From Marinifilaceae bacterium (GTDB taxonomy: Bacteria; Bacteroidota; Bacteroidia; Bacteroidales; Marinifilaceae), in NCBI GenBank assembly GCA_025210485.1, contig JAOARN010000047.1, forward strand, positions 32,563 through 96,562: 64,000 nucleotides of DNA. The letters run 5' to 3'. A program made the position numbers and the translations under genes. The notes under the pieces were generated by a model that saw nothing but the letters and a program-made list of their open reading frames with translations, ran no database searches and had not been told where the DNA came from. Of this stretch, positions 18,268 to 27,277 are shown one piece after another (within the stretch, counting starts at the first letter, position 1; each line of letters begins with the position of its first letter).

Positions 18268-18840
18268 TTGAACGCACAAATAAGTATAAATAAAACATCT
18301 CTAAGCCAAAAAGAATATCAAAATCTATTTAATGAACAGTACCCACCTCTATGTTTTTTTGCTAATAAGTTTATTAACGATATGTCCGTAAGTAAGGATA
18401 TAGTTCAGGACATATTTGTAAAAATATGGGAAGGTAAAATAAACATAAATAAAACTAAATCTGTAAAATCATTTTTATACACTATAGTCAAAAATGAATG
18501 TGTCGACTATATAAAATTCAAGATCAAAGAGAAAGATAGTCTAAAATATATTGCAGAGTTGACCAATGATCTATCTTTCGATAAAGCTATGATTGAAGAA
18601 GAAATACATTTTCAAATTCATTTAGCAATTAAAAAACTCTCCATTAAATCTCAAGAGATAATTATATTAACACTGGGGGGAATGACTAATCCTGAAATTG
18701 CTGAAGAACTCGAAATTTCTATTAACACGGTGAAGACGATAAAGAAAAGAGCCTATAAAAACTTGAGAGAAGAAATAAGAACAAAAAATATTGATACAAA
18801 TAAAGCAAATTATATTCTTATGCTTTTGTTTGGAGAATAG
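18268..18840 (+). CDS. ECF-type RNA polymerase sigma factor (FecI-like, Bacteroidota sigma-70 family)
   Basis: A 190-residue ECF sigma factor. Region 2 runs through FFANKFINDMSVSKDIVQDIFVKIWEG and region 4 has LSIKSQEIIILTLGGMTNPEIAEELEISINTVKTIKKRA with its helix-turn-helix. No ATG lies in frame before the conserved region, so a TTG at 18268 is the likely start. It converges with the minus-strand uptake island (19.0-31.9 kb) that has FecR at its far end but no sigma gene next to FecR; the two are therefore probable partners. In that model FecR, signalled through the SusC-type receptor, holds this factor until ligand is present. Confidence 0.85.
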   Translation: MNAQISINKTSLSQKEYQNLFNEQYPPLCFFANKFINDMSVSKDIVQDIFVKIWEGKININKTKSVKSFLYTIVKNECVDYIKFKIKEKDSLKYIAELTNDLSFDKAMIEEEIHFQIHLAIKKLSIKSQEIIILTLGGMTNPEIAEELEISINTVKTIKKRAYKNLREEIRTKNIDTNKANYILMLLFGE

Positions 18841-18876
18841 CAATACCAATATATTTTGATATAGAAAAATCTTAAA

Positions 18877-18939
18877 AAAGAAACTGTATAATATTTAGCA
18901 CATGATTATTATATAAAAACCCAATCATACAGTTTCTTT
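18877..18939. terminator. Bidirectional terminator between sigma gene and uptake island
   Basis: Arms AAAGAAACTGTAT (18877-18889) and ATACAGTTTCTTT (18927-18939) pair perfectly over 13 bp across a 37-base loop, with A/T runs on both sides. It lies between the convergent sigma-factor and phosphoesterase genes. Confidence 0.65.
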
Positions 18940-19023
18940 AATACAGACTATAAGCAGTTGTTTCAGTGATTTGTGAGCTAACAACCGATACTATTTATGC
19001 TCATAATATAGTTCAACAACTAA

Positions 19024-20514
19024 TTATGGTTTAATAATAAAAGATTGTTTTATATTCAAACCATACTTATCATAAGCTATAAAATTTATACGAGATGTTT
19101 TACTTAATAAATTCTCATCCAAATTTAATTTCCATATATGATTCGATTTTGATTTACGTAAAACAGCCTTATTGCTATTCCCAGAAGGATATAATTTATT
19201 TTTATTCAAATACACAATTCTTCTAACAAAGGGATCGGTTACTTTAATTTTTTGACATTTTATTTTTTTATTTCCAATATACGCATATAGCTGAGTACTA
19301 TCGCTTGCTGCATATAGATTCACTAGTAGGGTCTTATTATCATAAACATCAAAATCTTCAATCTTTAAATTCAAACTATCTTGATTTTTATACCAAATGC
19401 TCATCTGCCTTATTTTGTCTCCATTTACCATTTTATATTTAAAATCGTAAACTCCATTTGCTTTTATATTTAAAACAAGATATCCTCTAGGACTCCCGCA
19501 CTGCATAATTGAAGCAGGTACACCGAAAATATTTTTCTCACCTCTCCAAAAATTTCCACAAGTAGCACCACAATTAATCTCATGAATAATTTTACCATTT
19601 GGGCAAGCATGAAAATTCCTACTAAAAGTATGCATATGAGCACTTATGACTAAAATATTTTTACAATTCTGCAATACAGTTAACAATAAATCCTTATTTT
19701 TTGAATACTTCAGAGGTGCATGCATACATAAAATTAAATTTTGATTAGGATATAATTTTGCTAATTGTTCAATAAGCCTTATTTGAAATTCTGAAATTTG
19801 GGCTTTATATCCTTTCTTTGATTCAGGAAAAATATTATTAATCCCTACAATCAAATTATTTGAAACATTATAGGCGAAATTCTGACTCCCGAAACAATCT
19901 TCAAACTTGTTCACTTGATTATCAGAATTAAGATTACGATCATGATTTCCAAATATACAGGAATATTTACGACCGATTTGTTCAATTATATCCTTTTGAC
20001 CTTGAATTAAATTAGGATTTTCATTTACCAAATCACCCATATAAATATCCAAATCTGAATTCGAATTAGCTAATTCACTATAAATGGAAGATATTGCATA
20101 TTTTGTTTCAATAGAGTCATTTACTTGTACATCACCAATAAAATTTAGCCTCATTTCTTTATCAATATCATAATCAGAACGCACAAAACCTATATAAACA
20201 CTGTCAGAATCCTTTGATAGTTCAACTTTGGAATTGATCAATTTAGATTTAGGATTAAATGCCTGAAATTTAGGAGGTGCAACAGCAGAAATAAATCTAT
20301 CCGATTCATCTTCCAATACAAAAAAGGCCTTCTTGTTACTTATAGTAAAATTAGATTTTCCAAACACCAATACATTTTTCAGGAGTTTATCCTTCTTATC
20401 AAATTTACCATTGCGATTAACGTCCTCATAGGTATAGCCTGATATTTTTTTGGCATACAAGAGGCTTATCGAACTTATAAAAACAAGAACAATTAATAAT
20501 ATTTTTTTATTCAT
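19024..20514 (-). CDS. Secreted calcineurin-like metallophosphoesterase with N- and C-terminal accessory domains
   Basis: About 496 residues from the ATG at 20512-20514, which gives the signal peptide MNKKILLIVLVFISSISLLYA; an earlier ATG only extends it. The N-terminal domain (about 25-110; GYTYEDVNRNGKFDKKDKLL) is the small beta domain found in the MetallophosN group. The phosphoesterase core shows the metal motifs NFIGDVQ, YMGDLVNENPN, GNHDRN and SAHMHTF in order. A C-terminal beta domain follows. It should act in the periplasm or on the surface on a phosphodiester or phosphomonoester. It is the last gene of the uptake island, suggesting that the imported substrate carries phosphate. Confidence 0.8.
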   Translation of the reverse strand: MNKKILLIVLVFISSISLLYAKKISGYTYEDVNRNGKFDKKDKLLKNVLVFGKSNFTISNKKAFFVLEDESDRFISAVAPPKFQAFNPKSKLINSKVELSKDSDSVYIGFVRSDYDIDKEMRLNFIGDVQVNDSIETKYAISSIYSELANSNSDLDIYMGDLVNENPNLIQGQKDIIEQIGRKYSCIFGNHDRNLNSDNQVNKFEDCFGSQNFAYNVSNNLIVGINNIFPESKKGYKAQISEFQIRLIEQLAKLYPNQNLILCMHAPLKYSKNKDLLLTVLQNCKNILVISAHMHTFSRNFHACPNGKIIHEINCGATCGNFWRGEKNIFGVPASIMQCGSPRGYLVLNIKANGVYDFKYKMVNGDKIRQMSIWYKNQDSLNLKIEDFDVYDNKTLLVNLYAASDSTQLYAYIGNKKIKCQKIKVTDPFVRRIVYLNKNKLYPSGNSNKAVLRKSKSNHIWKLNLDENLLSKTSRINFIAYDKYGLNIKQSFIIKP

Positions 20515-20674
20515 AAGTAAGCTATTAAAAACAATCAAAATAGAAACTTTTTATTAGAACAAAATAAGTCTATAAACAAAGCTCCAAAACACTCAAAAAA
20601 ACAAAACCGGAAGATAATAAAATCAACCGGCATTGTTTTAATATAATTCAAATCTATCTTACAGTATACAGGGA

Positions 20675-22141
20675 CTATACAGCAGGGGTGAATTTTTTTA
20701 CCTTAGTAATATCATTCGCCTCATAGATAACAAAAAATTCATTATTCTTATTCGAAACAATCTTAATATTACTAGCCTCAACACTTTCTAACTCAACAGC
20801 CTCAGACCAAACATTAAGTTCAGTATCAAAATACATATACATAGGAGTCTTAATATCATTCAAGTAAACTAACATAATCTCACCATTAGGACTTACAGAT
20901 AAATCATAATATCTTGAACTAGCGTCAACGATATCAGCACCAATTTTGGACCATTGTTGCTTAGCAGCGTTATACTTTTTAACCTTAAGAATATATTCTT
21001 TATTTCCATCAGTATCTTGAGCAATAACTACAACCACATTACCATTTTGGTCAGCACCAATTTTTGGAGCACCTCGAGTATAAACAACGCTACTTTCGCC
21101 ATCTTTAAGTTTGTCGCCTAAAACAGTCCAAACATTATTTTCAAGTTTACTTACCGAAATATCCATAGGGTCGCTAACGTCCATAGAAGAAAGATATGTA
21201 ATACCATTAATAGTTTTTGTATCAATAGCAAAAGAAGTTAAATCATCAGCTCTACCAGTAATAGGTGAATTAGTCCAAACTGAATTAAATGATTTAATAT
21301 TCAGTGCTCTTTTAATATAAGCACCATCAGTAGCAGCATTTATACTAGCCACAACAGGAGTATTTCCAGAAAACACCATATTAATATTAGAGGTTTTAAC
21401 ACCAGAAAAAGCCTTTTGACCAACAACAGACCAAGAACCTGACTCATATTTCATAGCTGTTGTTTTGTAGGCAGAACTACCAGTATTTGGATCCTCTTCG
21501 TAATCAAGATAAGCCACATATGGAATCCCTTCATCAGAAATATTAAAATTAGAATATCTAGCACGTGCAGCCGAAAAACCATCTTTACCAACCTGATCCC
21601 AAGAAGTTCCGTTTAATTTCACCATAGCGGCTAAATATCCATCATCGCTTGATTTTTCGTAACCCAAATAAGGAGTTCCCGTTTTTGGGTCAGTTGTTAT
21701 ATTTACAGAATATACAGGATATGTAAAATCAGGTAAATTAGACCATTCACCCAATACCGATTTCACAATCTTAACAGTATATTTCTTATTTGTATCTCCA
21801 TTTTTCACAATAAAATCAACAGGAGCTTCGTAATTGTTCGCAGTTTCTTTTGAAACCTGAACTGTGCCATTAAGCTCTACAGTAGCGCCATCTGTTATTG
21901 TAAATCTGGCCTTTAGAGCTGCCTTCGATATTTCATCTGACATATTAATAATAATATTATCAGTAATATTCTCTACTATATAGTCTTTGTGAAGAACATC
22001 AGCATTATCTTCCGCATAAAATCCAAAACTAAGAATTTCGGCTTTAAGCTCAATTTTTTCGACTTCATCATCATCAGAACATGAGCACAGAATGCTTACT
22101 AGACATAAAATAAGACCAAGGTTTTTTAGAATTTTTTTCAT
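20675..22141 (-). CDS. Surface lipoprotein with Ig-like domain and beta-propeller
   Basis: A 488-residue lipoprotein: signal peptide to about 20, lipobox cysteine in ILCSCSDDDE, then an acidic surface-export stretch. Residues 30-125 form a DUF5018-like beta domain (ILSFGFYAEDNADVLH, VDFIVKNGDTNKKYTVKIV). From about 130 on, six similar units each centre on a W-x2-(V/I)G-type strand (SWDQVGKDGFS, SWSVVGQKAFS, VWTVLGDKLKD, QWSKIGADIVD) followed by a GxPYVAYxD-like strand; this is a beta-propeller. Its place next to SusC/SusD genes suggests a surface ligand-binding role, similar in position to SusE/F proteins. Confidence 0.75.
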   Translation of the reverse strand: MKKILKNLGLILCLVSILCSCSDDDEVEKIELKAEILSFGFYAEDNADVLHKDYIVENITDNIIINMSDEISKAALKARFTITDGATVELNGTVQVSKETANNYEAPVDFIVKNGDTNKKYTVKIVKSVLGEWSNLPDFTYPVYSVNITTDPKTGTPYLGYEKSSDDGYLAAMVKLNGTSWDQVGKDGFSAARARYSNFNISDEGIPYVAYLDYEEDPNTGSSAYKTTAMKYESGSWSVVGQKAFSGVKTSNINMVFSGNTPVVASINAATDGAYIKRALNIKSFNSVWTNSPITGRADDLTSFAIDTKTINGITYLSSMDVSDPMDISVSKLENNVWTVLGDKLKDGESSVVYTRGAPKIGADQNGNVVVVIAQDTDGNKEYILKVKKYNAAKQQWSKIGADIVDASSRYYDLSVSPNGEIMLVYLNDIKTPMYMYFDTELNVWSEAVELESVEASNIKIVSNKNNEFFVIYEANDITKVKKFTPAV

Positions 22142-22171
22142 AACTAATTTTTTTAATAAATTTTATTTGAG

Positions 22172-24970
22172 TTACTTTTTTGGGTATAGAATTGAAATTA
22201 ATTTTTCATTCTTTAAGAAATTGTTTTTTATAAATGCAGCCAATTCCTGGGCTGTTACTTCCTCTATGTGTTTTTGATAATTTACAACATATTCCCAATC
22301 AGAATTTTGATTAAATATTGTATTTCTTAAAGCAGCACTCCAAAAGATATTTTTTTTCTTTTTGGTTAGATAAGAATTTGTCATATTCAACTTTATATTT
22401 TCGAGATACTGGCTTAATGATTCAGGATTTTTGGTATACTTTTGCAATTCGGACTCACAGACTTCGACTAATTCCTCAGCCCTTTGGTCATCACAGTAAA
22501 ACTGAATAGTGTTTCTTTGATAAGCATCTGGGTATTTTGCAAGCCCAGAACTAGCGCCAACACTATAAACAGCTCCCATTTCCTCTCTTATCTTTTTCAG
22601 TAGAATACTTCGGACTACATTCTTAGACATCTCACATAATATTCTATCTTTTCTCAGATCCGAATTTTCCTTAGCAGATTGAGTAATAATAGAAACTAAA
22701 GCTTTTGGAGAATCAGAGACATTTCCTGCGAAGACAGTATCCAAATCGAAGTTCATTTTTTTGTGATACTTATAATTAGAGCTATAATCCCCCGAAGGAA
22801 GAGAGCCTATATATTTTTTAATATATGATTTCAGTTCAGATAATCTTAGATCTGAGATTATTACAAAATTATAATCTTGAGCAGTTCCAAAGGATTTATT
22901 GAAGATATTTAAAATTTCAGATTTATGAAGTTCTTTTTCGATGAGTTGCTCATCCATACGCCTATTAGTATAATCCATTCCATTAACCATATAGGCAAGT
23001 TCACGAGAGAATTTATCTTTCTCTGTTTCAATCTTATTTTTTATCTTAGTAATCGATTTTTCCTTTATTTTCTCAAATTCTTTATCATTAAATTTGGCAT
23101 GAGTCCACTTCAAATTCAAAAGTTCAAATAATGTTTTAAGTTCAGAATTATCAGCTTGACCAGCTACTCCAGTTCTAGACTTGTCAATAAGGAATCTAAC
23201 TTTTGCAGATTTACCAATCAAGTAGTTACTAATTTCATCTCGGGTGTAGTTACCTGCACCGCTCATAGCAACAGTTGCCTGAGTATACAATCCTGTCAGA
23301 TACAAACTCGAATCCAAACTATACAGACCACCTGCTCTAAATCCATTTATGCTTGTTGAATTATTTTCTTTTTCCGATTTTCTATAATATATATTTGCAC
23401 CATTTGACAGGACTAATTTTGTCACATTTATCTCAGGAATTAGTTTTTCTGAGACAATTTCACCAGCCTTTATCTTATAGTTGATCAATCTCTTAGGGAT
23501 TTTCTCTTTTTTATTAAATCTATCAATTTTCGATTTACGAATTTCATCTACAATTGAATAAAACTCATTCGAATCAGGAAGTGATTTTTTAAGACTATCA
23601 GGACAGGTAATCAGATAACGTGTTTGCTTAGGGATAAAAGTCGATTTTATATAATTGAGAACACTCAATGAATCTTGTTTCTTAATACTTTTTTTAATCA
23701 ATTTAAACTTTTCATATTTATCGATTAATGTATTATTATAATAGAAATCTGTTTTCATAGCATTGATTGCAGCTACAGGATCTTTTTCCTTATTTTGCTT
23801 TAAACTACGTTCCCAGGATTTCAGATACTCAATCTTAAGTTTATTTATCTCTGCATTAGTAAAGCCAAATCGAAGAATCCTTTCATACTCTGTCAGATAA
23901 TCAATCAATGCTTGTTTAGCTTCATTATTATTTAACTCGCAGGCAGACATAACTACAGCTTTGGTATTCATAAAATTACCGATATTTGTTTTAGCTGAAG
24001 AATACTTAGTATTCTCTTTCATTAAAGTTCTCATGCGAGCATTGAACAGAGAAGGAATCATTTTTCTTTTAAAGTCTGTTATAAATGCCTCTCTGGTTCT
24101 GATATTTGCAGACATTTCAGCTAATTGTATTGTGCTAAATTCAATCTCTTTGAAGGCATCATTAGCCAAAAGCTGATAATCTGTATTAGAGAAGTTATTG
24201 ATATGATAATTTTTTGGTTTGTTTTTATTTGAAGCATTCAGAGAACCAAACCATTTTTTTATTTTATTTCTCACATCATCCACATCTATATCTCCACTTA
24301 CAGCCACCGCCATTAGATTAGGACTATAATAATCTTTATAGAAATTACGTAATCTATCATAACTACATCTTAGAATTACTGATGTATCTCCAATTACCTT
24401 TCTTTTTGAATATCGAGAATCGTTGAGTAATATATTCAAAAATGCTTGCGAGGCTTCATTCTTAGGCCCTTGCTTAGATCTCCATTCCGAAAAAATCACA
24501 CCTCTCTCACTATCAATTTCTTTAGCCTCTAACTTCAATCTTCCCGCCCAATCGGATAAGATACAAATTGCCGAATCGAGAAGCTGATTATTATTAGAAG
24601 AAAGACTTAACTTATAAATAGTCTCATTATAAGAAGTGTGAGCATTAATGTCTTTTCCAAATTTTGCTCCATTTGATTCCAAATATTTAATTAAACCATT
24701 AGCTGGAAAATGCTCAGTACCATTAAAAGCCATATGTTCAAGAAAATGAGCAAGCCCTCTCTGTTCTTCATTTTCATACACAGATCCAACTTTAAGAAAC
24801 AATCGAAGTACTACTTTATTTTCTGTATTTTTGGTTGGATATATATAATATCTCATACCATTAGACAAACTGTCCTTTACTAAATTTTTATCTTGTTTTA
24901 AATTTTGCGCATACAATGAACTATGCAAAACCAAGAATAAAAAACTATATTTTATTAGTTTTAAAATCAT
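22172..24970 (-). CDS. M16 family zinc protease (PqqL/insulinase-like)
   Basis: About 932 residues. Several starts are possible (ATG at 24994, 24991 or 24970); I prefer 24970, which gives a clean signal peptide ending in SSLYA. The zinc site is inverted HxxEH in GLAHFLEHMAFNGT, with the third ligand expected in the ERGVIFSEWR helix. Two M16 halves are present: an active N-terminal one and an inactive C-terminal one, the PqqL-like length. It should degrade peptides in the periplasm. A gene of this type between surface lipoproteins and a TonB-dependent receptor resembles the PqqL/FusC arrangement, where imported protein is cut after uptake. Confidence 0.88.
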   Translation of the reverse strand: MILKLIKYSFLFLVLHSSLYAQNLKQDKNLVKDSLSNGMRYYIYPTKNTENKVVLRLFLKVGSVYENEEQRGLAHFLEHMAFNGTEHFPANGLIKYLESNGAKFGKDINAHTSYNETIYKLSLSSNNNQLLDSAICILSDWAGRLKLEAKEIDSERGVIFSEWRSKQGPKNEASQAFLNILLNDSRYSKRKVIGDTSVILRCSYDRLRNFYKDYYSPNLMAVAVSGDIDVDDVRNKIKKWFGSLNASNKNKPKNYHINNFSNTDYQLLANDAFKEIEFSTIQLAEMSANIRTREAFITDFKRKMIPSLFNARMRTLMKENTKYSSAKTNIGNFMNTKAVVMSACELNNNEAKQALIDYLTEYERILRFGFTNAEINKLKIEYLKSWERSLKQNKEKDPVAAINAMKTDFYYNNTLIDKYEKFKLIKKSIKKQDSLSVLNYIKSTFIPKQTRYLITCPDSLKKSLPDSNEFYSIVDEIRKSKIDRFNKKEKIPKRLINYKIKAGEIVSEKLIPEINVTKLVLSNGANIYYRKSEKENNSTSINGFRAGGLYSLDSSLYLTGLYTQATVAMSGAGNYTRDEISNYLIGKSAKVRFLIDKSRTGVAGQADNSELKTLFELLNLKWTHAKFNDKEFEKIKEKSITKIKNKIETEKDKFSRELAYMVNGMDYTNRRMDEQLIEKELHKSEILNIFNKSFGTAQDYNFVIISDLRLSELKSYIKKYIGSLPSGDYSSNYKYHKKMNFDLDTVFAGNVSDSPKALVSIITQSAKENSDLRKDRILCEMSKNVVRSILLKKIREEMGAVYSVGASSGLAKYPDAYQRNTIQFYCDDQRAEELVEVCESELQKYTKNPESLSQYLENIKLNMTNSYLTKKKKNIFWSAALRNTIFNQNSDWEYVVNYQKHIEEVTAQELAAFIKNNFLKNEKLISILYPKK

Positions 24971-24994
24971 CTCCCTCAGTATTTTAACCATCAT

Positions 24995-25325
24995 TTCAAT
25001 CTATCAAAATTGAATTTATAAATGATAGTTTTTATTAATGAATCAAATACAGCATTAACAATATACAACACCACAAACTCAAAGCCAAGCAATTGTTTTT
25101 CTGCATTTTAACCTAAATTACATATCAATTATCAAGAAAAATAAATATATAATTACCCTATTTGGCAGAACAACTCACACTAAAAATATGATTCTCCACC
25201 AAGTATTTATTGCTTAGAATTTGAAATTGTAAATAATTATTATTTAGAAAATACAATTTTCATATTCTACATCATTAAAAGCTGTTTTTAATTCATTTTA
25301 TTTTCGTTATGAAATCTAAATAGAC
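24995..25325. other. Gene-free spacer inside the uptake island
   Basis: About 330 bases of AT-rich sequence between the small lipoprotein stop and the protease start. This break suggests that the protease, propeller and phosphoesterase genes may have their own promoter. An imperfect hairpin (GAAATTGTA near 25220 with TACAATTTTC near 25250) could end the SusCD transcript; I see no other signal. Confidence 0.35.
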
Positions 25326-25793
25326 TTATTCAGATACTTTTTCAATTATAAGTTCACTATAATTTTTATCAGGTCCAGGCCTTCCAATGTTTATATAAGC
25401 AGGATCAACCGATTCAATTTTAATTCTGATAGTGTTATCCAAATCATTATTTAGTTCATTTTCCAACCATTTGATTCGTATTGGCATTTCATAGATTCCT
25501 TTAGGAATAACAATTTGCGACCCGTTAGTTACTTTCTGAAAATCTATACCTTCTGTCAGCCCATCACCAACAATAATTGAGTAGTTAACCGTAACATCTT
25601 GCTTAAAAGAAGAACCTCCAAGTGAAAAATTATATTCAGCAATATCTTTTCGATTCCAAACAACCTCAGTCTTACTTAAATTATTATCCATAATGGTGAC
25701 AAAAGCATTATTGTATGGTTCCTTCTCCTGCTTATTACATGAAGATAGGATTGAAATAAAGACCAAACAGAATGCGAAGCTTATATTTTTCAT
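25326..25793 (-). CDS. Small surface lipoprotein (SusE-position, DUF4843-like)
   Basis: About 155 residues from the ATG at 25791-25793 (MKNISFAFCLVFISILSSC); longer in-frame readings run into susD. A lipobox cysteine is followed by NKQEKEPYNN. The remainder is a beta sandwich pattern with VTVNYSIIVGDGLTEGIDFQ and IVIPKGIYEMPIRIKWLE, resembling DUF4843/Calx-beta-like domains commonly encoded after SusD. It starts 7 bases after the susD stop, so it is co-transcribed and probably part of the surface substrate-binding complex. Confidence 0.75.
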   Translation of the reverse strand: MKNISFAFCLVFISILSSCNKQEKEPYNNAFVTIMDNNLSKTEVVWNRKDIAEYNFSLGGSSFKQDVTVNYSIIVGDGLTEGIDFQKVTNGSQIVIPKGIYEMPIRIKWLENELNNDLDNTIRIKIESVDPAYINIGRPGPDKNYSELIIEKVSE

Positions 25794-25800
25794 AATTCGT

Positions 25801-27258
25801 TTATTTATTTGAACTAGGATTTTGTTCAATATTCCTATTTGCATTAGTTTCTTTTTCAGAAATTTGTAAAACATACCTATAATCAGGATAAGTAAGTTCC
25901 TTAGTCGAAGAATTAGACTTATTATCTCTGACTAAATTTTGGTGATGGCGAGAAATGTCAAAAAATCTATGCCCTTCAGCAAAAAATTCAATAGATTTTT
26001 GTTCATCAATTAAACTTAACAAAGCTGTTTTATCATCCGAGATATTAATCTTTGCAGGATCTAAATCATAATTTCGAGAAATTAATTTCGCTATATCCTT
26101 TTTTGCAAGTGTTATATTAGGAGTTTCAAGACTTAAATAAGCCTCTGCTCTATTGAAGTATATTTCTGACATACGAGAAACAATTGGATTTATTATCTCT
26201 TGTTCTCCATCAGAATACTCATACTTATTTGAATATTTCAATGATTCTATTGCCTTAATAAAATTATTTCTAATATCAGGATACTCATTTGTAACAGGAT
26301 CACCAGCTAAGTTAGTTTCATTTACAGAAATCGTTTTTGAAATAAGATTGATAAATTTATCAGAACAGACAACATTTCCTTCATGGAAGGTTCCATAAAG
26401 TGTAGAACCCTTATCTTCACCGCTAAATTTGAAAATCACCTCATTAGTGTTATTAGCCAAAGAGAATATATTCAAGTATTCATCACCATAACTTATATCC
26501 CTATCAGCGATTAATTCTGATGAAATATCAATACAATTCTGCCACTCGCCTTTATACAAATATACTCTTGACAACAAAGCCTTTACAGCATCTGAACTAA
26601 TATAGAAACTGCTCACATCATCTATAAGATCGAATAACTGGATAGCTTTCTTAAGATCTGCAATAACCTGAACATAAACCTCCTTCGCTGTGTTTCTTTT
26701 TGGATTATCATTTACTGTAGCAGGTTTTGTAATTACAGGTATTCCCATGTGCGATGCATCATCAGTATAAGAGTAATTTTGCGCATAAACAAGGTTTAAA
26801 GCAAAATGACAAAAAGCACGGGTATACAATGCTTCAGCATAACATCTATTTATCTCATTCTTTTCCTCAGGGAATTTATTCAATAAACTAGTAACATTAT
26901 CAATAATATTATTTGCATTAGCTATTGATTCATATCCTTTTCTCCAAATAAACCCAACTGGGCCCGAAGCATCATATCTAGTCAGATCAAAATTAAATAG
27001 TGCATAATTCGAATCATTGGTTTTTGTAATATCGACCATATCAGCTGTCAAATCTCCATATTTCGAAAATTGACTATCATAAAAACTAAAAAGAGCACTA
27101 TACATTCCATTTACAGTAGCTTTCATACTTGGAACATCGGCAAATATTGTAGGAATATCAACCTTTCCTTGATTTCCTACCTCTAAAAAATCCTCACAAG
27201 AACAGAAAATGCTAATTGATGCTGCAAGTATTATTATATATTTTCTAAAAAATTTCAT
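25801..27258 (-). CDS. SusD/RagB-family surface nutrient-binding lipoprotein
   Basis: A 485-residue SusD-family lipoprotein. The signal peptide ends at SIFCSCEDFLEV with the lipobox cysteine. Family marks are YSALFSFYD, the TPR-type helical region with GYESIANANNIIDNV and YAEALYTRAFCHFALNLVYAQNY, and the C-terminal RMSEIYFNRAEAYLSLE and IEFFAEGHRFFDISRH. It caps the SusC transporter and captures ligand. The gene lies 19 bases after susC. Length is near the usual 480-550. Ligand is unknown; there are no glycoside hydrolases nearby, so a polysaccharide is less likely than peptide or protein. Confidence 0.92.
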   Translation of the reverse strand: MKFFRKYIIILAASISIFCSCEDFLEVGNQGKVDIPTIFADVPSMKATVNGMYSALFSFYDSQFSKYGDLTADMVDITKTNDSNYALFNFDLTRYDASGPVGFIWRKGYESIANANNIIDNVTSLLNKFPEEKNEINRCYAEALYTRAFCHFALNLVYAQNYSYTDDASHMGIPVITKPATVNDNPKRNTAKEVYVQVIADLKKAIQLFDLIDDVSSFYISSDAVKALLSRVYLYKGEWQNCIDISSELIADRDISYGDEYLNIFSLANNTNEVIFKFSGEDKGSTLYGTFHEGNVVCSDKFINLISKTISVNETNLAGDPVTNEYPDIRNNFIKAIESLKYSNKYEYSDGEQEIINPIVSRMSEIYFNRAEAYLSLETPNITLAKKDIAKLISRNYDLDPAKINISDDKTALLSLIDEQKSIEFFAEGHRFFDISRHHQNLVRDNKSNSSTKELTYPDYRYVLQISEKETNANRNIEQNPSSNK

Positions 27259-27277
27259 AGCAATTTATTTATAAAAT

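Noticed and set aside
20514..20675. Terminator with CCGG arms between the propeller and phosphoesterase genes
   Set aside because: Only four bases pair without bulges; too weak to call.
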